Shown one piece after another: positions 1 to 7,900 of a stretch of 10,229 nt of DNA. Numbering within the stretch: the stretch's first letter is position 1; each line of letters begins with the position of its first letter. The notes beneath the pieces are model-generated. The model was not told the origin of the DNA. It saw only the letters and a list, made by a program, of their open reading frames with translations, and did no database searches. This DNA is from an uncultured Eggerthellaceae bacterium (GTDB lineage Bacteria; Actinomycetota; Coriobacteriia; Coriobacteriales; Eggerthellaceae), in assembly GCA_946631805.1 (NCBI GenBank), contig CAMPAJ010000038.1, positions 1 to 10,229 on the forward strand, written 5' to 3'. Made by a program: the position numbers and the translations under genes.

Positions 1-1182
1 GGCCGATCCGCGGCCCGGGCCAACGCCGATGCCCTGGCTGCGCGCCCAGCCAATGTATTCCTGAACGATCAGGAAGTATGCAGGGAACCCGGCGTTGAGG
101 ATGACCTCGGCCTCGGTATCGTAGCGCTCCATAACGTCAGGACGCATTTCACGCAAGCGCACCAACGCCGCAGCCAGGCTCGCGCGGTCCTCGGGATCGT
201 AACCGACGGCCTGCTGCTCGGCTTCGGGCATGTAACGCGCGACGAGGCCGATTTCGCATTGATAGCGGAACCATGATTCCTCGGTTTCGCCCTCTGGCAA
301 GGGGAACCGCGGAAGGATGGAATCGCGCTCGAGCTCGACGTTGCACTTTTCGGCAACTTCGACGGTCGTATCGCACGCCTCGGGGAAATCCTTCAGCGCC
401 TCGCGCATCTCCTCCTCGGACTTCATGTAGAACTCGTCGTTGGCAAAGCGCATGCGATTGGCATCGTTGATCTTGCTTCCCGTGCCGATGCACAGCAAGA
501 TGTCGTGAGCGCGCGCGTCTTCGCGCTTGAGGTAATGGAAGTCGTTCGTGGCGATAGTCTTGAGCCCGCACTCCTGCGCCACGCGCACGAGCTCGTGGTT
601 AAGCTGGTTCTGCGTCAAACCGCCGTCGGTCGTGATGCCCTGGTCTTGCAGCTCGATGTAGAAATCTCCCTCATCGAAGCACGAAGCCAACTTGCGCGCC
701 CATTCGCACGCTTCGTCGAACTGGCGGTTGTCGAGCAGGCGCGGCACGATGCCGGCAATGCATGCCGAGCTGCCGATGATGCCATGGCCGTACTTCTGCA
801 ACATGGCGAACGTCGTGCGCGGCTTGTAATAAAAGTTGTCGACATGCGATTCGCTAACGAGCTTGAGCAGGTTGTGGTAGCCCTCATTGGTTTTGGCAAG
901 CAGCAGCAAGTGATACAGCTTGGGCTTGCCATCGCGCGCAAGCGTGTCGTCGGTCGTGAAGTACACTTCGCAACCGTAAATCGGCTTGACGCGCTTACCC
1001 GTCTTGGCCTCGACGGCATCGCAGCACGAGCACAGCTCGGGCACGCCGCTCATGACGCCGTGGTCGGTGATGGCCACGGCCGGCATGTCGAGCTCGGCCG
1101 CGCGTTCGACCATCTCCTTCACATGGGTCATGCCGTCGAGCAGCGAGTATTCCGTATGATTATGCAAGTGTACAAAAGCCAT
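1..1182 (-). CDS. dnaE: DNA polymerase III subunit alpha, N-terminal part (partial at the window edge)
   Basis: This is the catalytic subunit of the replicative DNA polymerase; only the first 394 codons are in the window and the gene continues past base 1. The protein opens with the PHP-domain signature HLHNHTEYSLLDG (residues 5-17), has the second PHP motif ITDHG (38-42) and a further conserved NDFHYLKRED block, and is cut just as the polymerase core begins, at GVGPGRGSA. The PHP domain is a metal-binding module that in many bacterial DnaE proteins has proofreading exonuclease activity. The reading frame is open throughout. The start is ATG at 1182-1180, with GAGG 8 nt upstream and the conserved motif directly after it. 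Between the PHP domain and the polymerase core, roughly residues 320-360, there appear to be about 25 extra residues compared with typical DnaE. The family call is secure; DnaE1 rather than the accessory DnaE2 is inferred from the surrounding housekeeping genes. Confidence 0.96.
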   Translation of the reverse strand, partial: MAFVHLHNHTEYSLLDGMTHVKEMVERAAELDMPAVAITDHGVMSGVPELCSCCDAVEAKTGKRVKPIYGCEVYFTTDDTLARDGKPKLYHLLLLAKTNEGYHNLLKLVSESHVDNFYYKPRTTFAMLQKYGHGIIGSSACIAGIVPRLLDNRQFDEACEWARKLASCFDEGDFYIELQDQGITTDGGLTQNQLNHELVRVAQECGLKTIATNDFHYLKREDARAHDILLCIGTGSKINDANRMRFANDEFYMKSEEEMREALKDFPEACDTTVEVAEKCNVELERDSILPRFPLPEGETEESWFRYQCEIGLVARYMPEAEQQAVGYDPEDRASLAAALVRLREMRPDVMERYDTEAEVILNAGFPAYFLIVQEYIGWARSQGIGVGPGRGSA

Positions 1183-1277
1183 GGTCACAGCCTCATTTTG
1201 CTCTGCGTTTTCTTCTGTGCGCGATCTCGTAATGCGTATGGGGCGAAATGTGAAGTCGTGCGCGTTTCTCGCCCTTC

Positions 1278-1283
1278 ATCATA
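1278..1283 (-). promoter_or_regulatory. Possible -10 element for dnaE
   Basis: The minus strand reads TATGAT here, five of six matches to the sigma-70 -10 consensus, about 95 nt upstream of the dnaE start. A convincing -35 hexamer is missing: the best upstream match, TGGCGA at 18 nt spacing, has only three of six. This is a weak call. Confidence 0.25.
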
Positions 1284-1379
1284 GCAGCGCCACGTGCGCT
1301 TCGCCACCGAACAAATCATGGATTTTGGGGGGAATAGGTCCGCTTGCTCTTGTTGGTCGGAAAGATGATCCATCCCTTC

Positions 1380-1492
1380 GCTCCGCTCGGCCGGGGGCCT
1401 GTTTTCGCGCTAGTCCTCGCGCGTGGGCGTGTTCGACATCGGCTTTTTCTGCTGCGGAACGCTGCGAAAACAGGTCCCCGGCCGAGCGGAGC
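1380..1492. repeat. 113-bp MITE-like element with 29-bp terminal inverted repeats
   Basis: The left arm (1380-1408) begins GCTCCGCTCGGCC and ends CTGTTTTCGC. The right arm (1464-1492) is its reverse complement with a single mismatch over 29 bp. The arms enclose 55 bp of unique sequence with no open frame of note. The element is flanked on both sides by TTC (1377-1379 and 1493-1495), which could be a 3-bp target duplication or chance. This layout fits a miniature inverted-repeat transposable element. A large transcribed hairpin acting as terminator or attenuator ahead of dnaE is the alternative. No transposase is nearby. Confidence 0.6.
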
Positions 1493-1542
1493 TTCGTTGT
1501 CTGGGTTTGTTGGCTTTTCGAGGGTGTGCAAGCGGGTCCTAT

Positions 1543-1573
1543 GGGAGGGGGACGCGAGGGTGCCGGGTGGGGG
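1543..1573 (+). other. Putative G-quadruplex motif
   Basis: The plus strand has five runs of three or more G separated by loops of 1, 6, 4 and 1 nt (G3-N1-G5-N6-G3-N4-G3-N1-G5). This satisfies the standard G3+N1-7 rule. The G-rich strand is the template strand for the flanking minus-strand genes, so a fold would form in DNA rather than in their mRNA. Formation is inferred from pattern only. Confidence 0.45.
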
Positions 1574-1610
1574 CAGTTCTGTTGCGGAAACTGGTTCTCA
1601 GCTGGGAGGG

Positions 1611-1652
1611 GCTTCGTTGGCTTTGCAGGGTTCTTTGCCAAGCCAACGAAGC
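1611..1652 (-). terminator. Stem-loop after the MBL hydrolase gene, probable terminator or processing hairpin
   Basis: Arms 1611-1627 and 1636-1652 are reverse complements at 16 of 17 positions, with an uninterrupted 13-bp outer stem and an 8-nt loop. It starts 12 nt downstream of the MBL gene stop codon in the direction of transcription, the usual place for a 3'-end hairpin. No T-tract follows on the minus strand; CCCTCCCA does instead. A classical intrinsic terminator is therefore doubtful, and an mRNA 3'-end stabiliser or Rho-associated site is also possible. Confidence 0.45.
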
Positions 1653-1664
1653 TCATGGGAGGGG

Positions 1665-2315
1665 TTAGAAGCCGCCGTTTGCTAGCCAGGGGGATTCTAG
1701 GGCGATGGTGGTTAGGGTGTTGTGACCGGGGAGGACGAGCGTTTCTTCGGGCAATTGGGCTAGGCGTTTGAGCGATTCGCGCATGGCGGCGGGGCTTCCG
1801 CCCGTAAAGTCGGTGCGGCCGTGGGCGCCGGCGAATAGCGTGTCGCCTGCCACGAGGACGGGGACGCCCGATGGGTCGGAGCCGTGCTCGGAATCAAGGA
1901 ACAGGCACATGCTTCCGGGTGTGTGGCCAGGTGTTACAAGAACGTTCCACGGCATCTCGCCGATTTGGACCACATCGCCGTCGGCCACCGCCTCGTCTAT
2001 GGGGCATGGATCGAACTCGCGATGCCCAGCTCCCAGCTGGCCGCTGCCGTCGATGAAGGGCGCGTCTATCGCGCTGGCTATGGTGCGGGCGCCTGTAAGT
2101 GCGCGCAGCTCGGCCGCCGCACCCACGTGGTCCCAATGCGCATGCGTAAGCACGATGGCGTCAAGCTTGCGCCCATTCAGCACTTCGACGATGCGCCCGG
2201 CTTGCTCGGTCGGATCCACGACGAAGGTGGCGCCGGGGCCCTCGATGATGTACACGTTGTTCTCGATAGGTCCCATGACCAGAACTTCTAACTTCACACA
2301 TGGTTTAACGGCCAT
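1665..2315 (-). CDS. MBL-fold metallo-hydrolase, glyoxalase II-like
   Basis: A 216-residue cytoplasmic enzyme of the metallo-beta-lactamase superfamily, closest in pattern to the hydroxyacylglutathione-hydrolase-like group found beside rel in many Gram-positive bacteria. The metal ligands are in order: THAHWDH (57-63, motif HxHxDH), the histidine of TPGHTPGS (H131), AGDTLF (D158) and LPGHNT (H198). FAGAHGRTDF (161-170) matches the conserved glyoxalase-II-like segment. There is no signal peptide. The start is ATG at 2315, with AAAGGA 7 nt upstream. It lies 218 bp downstream of rel and shares its strand, with a large palindrome between them, so it may be transcribed separately. The substrate cannot be told from sequence; a thioester such as an acyl-thiol conjugate is the family expectation, and glutathione itself is often absent in this lineage. 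Confidence 0.9.
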   Translation of the reverse strand: MAVKPCVKLEVLVMGPIENNVYIIEGPGATFVVDPTEQAGRIVEVLNGRKLDAIVLTHAHWDHVGAAAELRALTGARTIASAIDAPFIDGSGQLGAGHREFDPCPIDEAVADGDVVQIGEMPWNVLVTPGHTPGSMCLFLDSEHGSDPSGVPVLVAGDTLFAGAHGRTDFTGGSPAAMRESLKRLAQLPEETLVLPGHNTLTTIALESPWLANGGF

Positions 2316-2373
2316 ACCAGCGTCCTTTCAAATGTGGATAAATCGCAAGAACAGTCTAGCCAGTTCGTTTTAG

Positions 2374-2412
2374 AAATGTGCATTCTCGCCCCAGGGGTGA
2401 GAATGCACATTT
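2374..2412. terminator. 39-bp near-perfect palindrome between rel and the MBL gene
   Basis: The sequence is self-complementary around A2393: a 14-bp outer arm (AAATGTGCATTCTC, 2374-2387, with its complement at 2399-2412), one G-T wobble, then CCCC/GGGG. On the minus strand a run of A opens the hairpin and ATTTCT closes it, the form of a bidirectional A/U-flanked terminator. It lies about 120 nt past the rel stop and 58 nt before the MBL gene start. It could end rel transcription or serve as an operator for the MBL gene. Confidence 0.6.
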
Positions 2413-2533
2413 TCGCTCCGTCGACGTCGAAATCGGACCAAGCCCACCTGTTTCGCGAGGCGAGGTAGGGAAACGACTCTGCCAGCGCATCCCGCGAATG
2501 CATGCCTCGTAAACGAGCCACCAGAACGGTTCG

Positions 2534-4861
2534 TTATTTCCTAGAACCCACGTACTCGCCGGGGAACATGCGGCGCGCTTCGAAGACGCCGTCGACGTCC
2601 AGCAGGCGCAACAGGATATCTTCGACATGTGCCACATCGCTGACCTGGAACAAGTAGCGCATGCGCACGATTCCGTCGTTGCCGACGGCCGAGGACGAGT
2701 TGAGCACGTTCACGCCTTCTTCCGCAAGCGCCACGATGACGTCGCGCAGCAGGTTCATGCGATCCATGGCCTCGATGTGCACCTCGATGCGGTACGTTGC
2801 CGCAACGGTCGGTGACTCTTCCCATTCCACCTCGATAATGCGTTCAGGCTCTTTCATCAAATCCTTGGCGTTGGGACAATCGGCGCGATGCACCGAAACA
2901 CCACGGCCGCGGGTGACGAAACCTATGATGTCATCGCCGAGCACCGGGTTGCAGCAACGCGACAAGCGCACGAGCACGTCGTCGAGCCCCTTGACCACGA
3001 TGCCGTTCGACGTGTGGGTCTCGTGCCTCTTCGGGCGCGCGACGCTCGTGATCATCGGAGGCATCTTGCCCGTCGACATGGCCGACATGCCTATGTCGGG
3101 CATCTGCGCCTCTTGCGTCCCGCGATCGACTAGCAGTTTGAGCAGGCGGTTGGCCACGTGCTGAGCGCTTTCCTTGCCAGCGCCTATGGCTACGATCATG
3201 TCGTCGGCTTCCTTGAAGCCCAGATGCTCCGCCACCGACTTGATGGCACGCGTCGACTGGGCGTTCGAAATGCCGATGTTGTGCTTGCGCATCTCGCGCG
3301 CGAGCTTTTCGTGGCCGAGCTGCAGGTCATCGCCACGCGTAACCTTGCTAAAGTAGTTGCGTATCTTGGAGCGCGCGCTCGGCGTCTTGACGACGCTCAG
3401 CCATCCGCGCGAAGGCGTGGCGCTCTTCTGGGTCAAGATCTCGACCCGGTCGCCGGTCTGCAAGCGATAGGTCAGCGGCACGATCTTGCCGTTTACCTTG
3501 GCGCCGACGCAATGATTGCCCACCTCGGTGTGAATGGCGTACGCGAAGTCGACCGGCGTGGAACCTGCGCGCAAGCTGCGCGCTTCGCCATTGCGGGTGA
3601 ACACGAACACCTCGGACTCGTCCAAGTCGACTTTCAGGTCCTTCAGGAACTCCTTGGAATCCTGGGAATCCTCCGACCAGTCAACCATCTGGCGCAGCCA
3701 GGCGAGCTGCTGCTCGAACTCGCCGCTCTTCTTGCCCCTGGAGGCGCCCTCTTTGTACAACCAGTGCGCCGCCACGCCGAACTCGCTCTTCTGGTGCATT
3801 TCCTCGGTGCGGATTTGCACCTCCAACGGCCGACCGGCGGGACCGATGACCGTCGTGTGCAACGATTGGTACATGTTGTACTTCGGCATGGCGATGTAGT
3901 CTTTGAAACGACCCGGCATCGGATGCCAGATGGTATGCACCGCACCCAGAGCCGAATAGCAATCCTTCACCGACGGCACGATCAGGCGCACGGCGATGAG
4001 GTCATAGATTTCCGAGAAATCCTTGTCCTTCTTCGTCATCTTCTGGTAGATGGAATACAGGTGCTTGGGACGGCCCATGACCTGGGCATCGATGCCCACC
4101 TTGTCCATCTCGGCCTTGAGGATGTCGAGCACCTTGCCCAGATACGCCTCGCGCTCCGCGCGGCTTTCGGTGAGCATCTTGGCCACTTGCTTGTATTTGG
4201 GCGGGTCAAGGTAGAAGAACGAAAGGTCCTCGAGCTCCCATTTAATCGAGTTGATGCCCAGACGGTGGGCGATGGGCGCATAGATTTCCAGCGTCTCGCG
4301 CGACTTGAAGATACGACGATCCTCGCGCAGGCTGCTAAGCGTACGCATGTTGTGCAGGCGGTCGGCCAGTTTGATGACGATAACGCGGATGTCCTTGTTC
4401 ATGGCGACCAGCATTTTGCGAATCGTCGCCGCCTGCTCGTCGGTCAGCGTCTCGACTTCGATCTTCGTAATCTTGGTCACGCCCTCGACCAGGGCAGCCA
4501 CGTCTTCGCCAAAACGCTCGACCACATCGTCGCGCGTTACGTCGGTATCTTCGATGGTATCGTGCAAAAGGGCTGCCGTAATAGTCTCGACATCCATGTG
4601 CAGGCCCGCCAAGATGATGGCAACTTCTATCGGATGAGCGATGAACGGCTCTCCGCTCTTGCGCCTCTGCCCTTCGTGAGCCTTATCGGCGAATTCGAAA
4701 GCGCGACGCAGCGAGGCCACCTCCTCTTCGGGAAGGTACCCCTTGGTCATTTCCTCCAAATCGGCAAAGCGCTCGGCTGGAAGCTTGTCGCCGGAATGGC
4801 CAAAGCCGTGCTCGTGAGCGGTTGCGGCGGCAGCTTCCTCGATTATGTCAACGTATGCCAC
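2534..4861 (-). CDS. rel: Bifunctional (p)ppGpp synthetase/hydrolase Rel
   Basis: A 775-residue stringent-response enzyme that makes (p)ppGpp from ATP and GTP/GDP on stalled ribosomes and hydrolyses it when supply recovers. All family domains are present in order. The HD hydrolase has H76 and the HDTIEDT motif (100-106). The synthetase runs from about 250 to 365, with GRPKHLYSIY, RFKDYIAMPK and YQSLHTTV. A TGS domain lies at about 417-477, the zinc-finger/RIS region has C636, C637, H658 and C662, and a C-terminal ACT domain lies at about 692-770. RFKD (318-321) is the RXKD form typical of bifunctional Rel/SpoT rather than the EXDD of RelA, so both activities are expected. The usual synthetase NGYQSLHT is NMYQSLHT here. 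The start is a GTG at 4861-4859, preceded by AGGAGAGGGGG. Length is normal for the family. It is 110 bp downstream of recJ on the same strand. Confidence 0.98.
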   Translation of the reverse strand: MAYVDIIEEAAAATAHEHGFGHSGDKLPAERFADLEEMTKGYLPEEEVASLRRAFEFADKAHEGQRRKSGEPFIAHPIEVAIILAGLHMDVETITAALLHDTIEDTDVTRDDVVERFGEDVAALVEGVTKITKIEVETLTDEQAATIRKMLVAMNKDIRVIVIKLADRLHNMRTLSSLREDRRIFKSRETLEIYAPIAHRLGINSIKWELEDLSFFYLDPPKYKQVAKMLTESRAEREAYLGKVLDILKAEMDKVGIDAQVMGRPKHLYSIYQKMTKKDKDFSEIYDLIAVRLIVPSVKDCYSALGAVHTIWHPMPGRFKDYIAMPKYNMYQSLHTTVIGPAGRPLEVQIRTEEMHQKSEFGVAAHWLYKEGASRGKKSGEFEQQLAWLRQMVDWSEDSQDSKEFLKDLKVDLDESEVFVFTRNGEARSLRAGSTPVDFAYAIHTEVGNHCVGAKVNGKIVPLTYRLQTGDRVEILTQKSATPSRGWLSVVKTPSARSKIRNYFSKVTRGDDLQLGHEKLAREMRKHNIGISNAQSTRAIKSVAEHLGFKEADDMIVAIGAGKESAQHVANRLLKLLVDRGTQEAQMPDIGMSAMSTGKMPPMITSVARPKRHETHTSNGIVVKGLDDVLVRLSRCCNPVLGDDIIGFVTRGRGVSVHRADCPNAKDLMKEPERIIEVEWEESPTVAATYRIEVHIEAMDRMNLLRDVIVALAEEGVNVLNSSSAVGNDGIVRMRYLFQVSDVAHVEDILLRLLDVDGVFEARRMFPGEYVGSRK

Positions 4862-4865
4862 AGCG

Positions 4866-4876
4866 CCCCCTCTCCT
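4866..4876 (-). promoter_or_regulatory. Strong ribosome binding site for rel (GTG start)
   Basis: The minus strand carries AGGAGAGGGGG ending 4 nt before the start, with the AGGAG core 10 nt from the GTG at 4861. It fixes this GTG as the start, since no ATG with a better site lies nearby. Confidence 0.7.
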
Positions 4877-4895
4877 ATCGTCGGTTAGTTGCGAA

Positions 4896-4919
4896 CTTAT
4901 ATATTATCACGCACGTCAA
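4896..4919 (-). promoter_or_regulatory. Probable promoter region of rel
   Basis: In the recJ-rel gap the minus strand has TTGACG (4914-4919), five of six to the -35 consensus, followed by an A/T island with GATAAT (4903-4908) and TATAAG (4896-4901). The spacing from TTGACG to either is too short (5 and 12 nt) for a standard promoter, so the true pairing is unclear. An A/T island is striking in this GC-rich sequence and suggests rel has its own promoter. Confidence 0.4.
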
Positions 4920-4971
4920 CCGCCCAAAACAGCCAGCATTAAAGGCCCCATCGGAACAACGATTTGCTACA

Positions 4972-7900
4972 TTAGCCCATAACGCAGCCAGGCAGGATGG
5001 GGCGCTGCACGCGTCGCTGAATCGCGTCGGCAGCCTCGCTGAGGGCCCATTGCTTGAATTCCTGGAATACGGCTTGCTCGTCAAGTCCCTCGCGGTAGCG
5101 AACGCTGCTCTCCAACTCGACCTTGCATGCATCCGGCACCACGCGCACGAGGCGCGTGACCTCGCCCGACGTAAAGTCGGCGCGCGTCTGGATGAGCCCG
5201 AGCTCTCGAAATACCGCAATGGCGCACGTCGCCGAATCCTGCGATACCTCGCGCCCACGCCTCGAAGCGCGTTCCGCCACATCGATGGTACTCGCCGTGA
5301 AGAACTCATCGCCGGACTTGCGCTGGACATCGCGCAGCGCCTTGTACACCTGCACCATGCGATCCCTGTCGGGCGTGGCTTCCCTGAGTATGTCCTCGTT
5401 GATTTGAGCGTCCTTGCGATCGTAGAGCAGATGGACACCCGCCCGTTCGCCATCGCGCCCAGCGCGGCCGCTCATCTGGTTGAATTCGATTTCGTTATAG
5501 GGCAGGTGATACAGCACGACATGCCTGATGTCGGGTATGTTCACGCCCTCGCCGAACGCCGAAGTCGCTACGAGCACCGACAAGTGCCCCGTGCGGAACA
5601 TCTCCTCGATACGCGCACGCTCAGCGCGGGAAAGACCCGCGTTGTAAAAGCCTATCATCAGCGCAATCTGCGGCACCTTCAAGCGCAGCGTACGCGCGAG
5701 CTGCACCGAGCTGGTGCGCGAGTTGACGTACACGACCGTCTTCTCGCCGCTTGCCACAAGGTTGGCCAGGTAATCCTCGCGCGCCTTCAGGCCGCGCCTG
5801 TCGTCTATAACAAGATTGGGCCGATCCGCCTGGTCGTACACGCACGTCTGGATGGGCAGGGTCGAAGCAATATCGCGCGCGACGTCCCCACTCGCCGTAG
5901 CCGTGAGCGCGAGCACCGTCGGGTGCCCCAGCGCGTTCACGACGGCATCGAGTTCCTTGTAGGCCAGGCGGTTTCCCGCCTTGGCCATGCCGATGTGATG
6001 CGCCTCGTCGATGACGACGAAGCGTATGCGACCCGACCGTGCGAGGTCGGCGACATGGTAGCTCAAGAACTCGGGAGTCGTGAGCACGATATCGCATTCG
6101 CCCTTTTCGAGGGCGTCGTAGATGGCCTGCCGCTCTTCGGGCGTGCTCTCGCCCGTAAGCACGCTCGATGTTACCCCAAAGCGCGAAAGGGCGTTGCGCA
6201 GATGAAACGCCTGGTCGGCAATAAGGGCGCGTAGCGGGTACACGAACAGGCTCGCCGCGTGGTCGCGCAACGCCAAAGTGGCGGCGTGCACGTGGAAGAT
6301 GAGCGACTTGCCCCGGCCCGTCGCCATGACGCACATCGTCGATTTGCCGTTTTCCAGCTGGTCAAGCACGTCGCGCTGCTTTTCGTGAAGCTGCGCATCG
6401 CCGATGAGGGCGCGAACGATATCGGCCCTGAGCCGCGCCGGCTCGCTTTTCGCACGGCGCTGCCAAATCTCGCGATTCGTAGCGCAATCAGCCTCGTACG
6501 CCTCGATGACCTGCGGGCTTTCCGGCTGGTTCTGCACGAGCTCTTCGTCGCTCGCGGCATACAGGTCTGCCACGAATTGGAGCTTCGCAGGGTCGAGGCA
6601 GGCTTCGAGCGCCGCACACGCCTGCGCGGGGAACAGCGACTTGAGCATGGCCTTGACGCTGCGGCGTCCGCGCCACTCGTCGATTTGCACTTCGAATGCG
6701 GCATTGACCAGGCTTTGCGTTTTCGACAGCAATTCTATGTCGTTGCAGTGGAACATGATGCCCGCGACGCTGGAGCGACCGTCGGTCAACGTGCAGGAGA
6801 AATGGTTCTTCTCGGCGCCCACGGCACGGGGGTTTGCAAGCATGACGTCGCGCGCGAGCAAGCACGGCACGCGGTTTTCCTGCCCAAACGGAGCGAGCAT
6901 CTGAAGCTTCTCCACGTTTTCCAACGTGAGCTCCGCCATCGATACGCATGCGTCGATCTCTACCAGCGGATGGAAATCATCGTCGGGAAGCGCGTCCATG
7001 TAGGCGCACAGACGCTCGGTGAACTCGGGCATCTTGGACACCGGCAGCGTCACGCCCACGGCCGCCTCGTGGCCTCCGAACCGCGTGAGCAAATCGCTCG
7101 TGCTCTCCAGCGCCTTGAACAAGTTGACCTGGCCGACGGTGCGACCGCTTCCCCGGGCCTCGTCGCCCTCGATGGTAAACAGCAAACACGGTACGCCGTA
7201 CGTATGCACCAGGCGGCTGGCCACTATGCCCTTCACGCCCTCGTGCCAGCCTTCGCCTGCTACGACAAGGGCCCTCTGGCCGTGATACACCTCCACGGCT
7301 TTTGCCCGTGCGACCTCGGAAAGCTCGGCTTCGATCGAGCGACGCTTGTCGTTCGTAGCTTCAAGGGCAGCCGCCAGCTTGCAAGCCGAGTCAAAATCAT
7401 CGGTCATCAACAAGTCGAGCGCCACCTGCGCATCGCCCAAACGCCCTGGCGCGTTTAGCCGCGGGATGACCGAGAAGCTCAAATCCGTTGCCGTGATGGG
7501 TTTTCCCGCGGCGCCAGCCTGACCCAAAAGCGCGGCGATGCAGGGGCGAGGCGATGCGTTCATATGCGCAAGCCCGTCTGCAACCAAGGCGCGGTTCTCG
7601 TCGCGCATCGGCATGAGGTCGGCAACCGTGCCCAGCGTGGCCAAATCGGTATACGAGCGCCACAGGTGCGGGTATCCGAAGCGTCCACCAAGGGCCTGCA
7701 CAACCTTGAGCGCCACGCCCACGCCGGCGAGGATGGCGCTCGGGCACTCGGGGTCCGTCTTGGGATCGACCAGGGGAATACCCTCGGGGCACAGATCCGA
7801 TGGCTCGTGATGGTCCGTGACGACGACCTCGACGCCATCGGCCAGGATCGCTTCGATTTCGGCCTTGCAAGCGATTCCGCAGTCGACCGTAACGATGAGT

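Larger units (their letters stand above)
1183..1664. other. 482-bp structured, repeat-rich intergenic region upstream of dnaE
   Basis: No recognisable gene lies between the stop of the MBL hydrolase gene and the start of dnaE. The stretch is dense with repeats, listed separately: a 29-bp-arm inverted repeat, a hairpin flanked by TGGGAGGGG copies, and a G-run array. Short sequence blocks also recur. TTCTGCTGCGGAA (1447-1459) reappears as TTCTGTTGCGGAA (1577-1589), and GCTTCGTTG occurs at 1491 and 1611 and inverted at about 1644-1652. This suggests local duplication followed by decay. The last 100 bp before dnaE look like an ordinary leader. Several short frames are open here, but none has recognisable protein features. 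Confidence 0.7.
1542..1664 (+). repeat. Three copies of TGGGAGGGG flanking a hairpin
   Basis: Identical 9-mers TGGGAGGGG lie at 1542-1550, 1603-1611 and 1656-1664, spaced 61 and 53 bp apart. The last abuts the MBL gene stop codon. The second and third bracket the hairpin at 1611-1652 almost exactly. In the transcribed minus strand these are CCCCTCCCA tracts. Their function is unknown. Confidence 0.6.

Noticed and set aside
1193..1282. A 29-codon basic peptide frame starting ATGATG ahead of dnaE
   Set aside because: There is no ribosome site upstream, the start overlaps the putative -10 hexamer, and the peptide is unlike any known leader.
505..1284. Plus-strand open frame of 259 codons opposite the start of dnaE
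   Set aside because: It is antisense to conserved PHP-domain codons and has no motif of its own.
1279..1771. Overlapping open frames on both strands in the 1183-1664 gap (up to 196 codons)
   Set aside because: They run through inverted repeats and G-runs, share no family features and overlap each other in several frames, as expected for non-coding GC-rich repeats.
2507..2536. Small hairpins around the rel stop codon (CTCG-TAAA-CGAG and AACGAGCC/GGTTCGTT)
   Set aside because: The stems are only 4-8 bp, one carries a mismatch on the transcribed strand, and no T-tract follows. The palindrome at 2374-2412 is the stronger 3'-end candidate.
3158..4888. Long plus-strand open frame of 576 codons opposite rel
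   Set aside because: It is a shadow of the rel gene: high GC and third-position bias keep the opposite frame open. The plus frame shows no family motifs, while rel on the minus strand has every domain.
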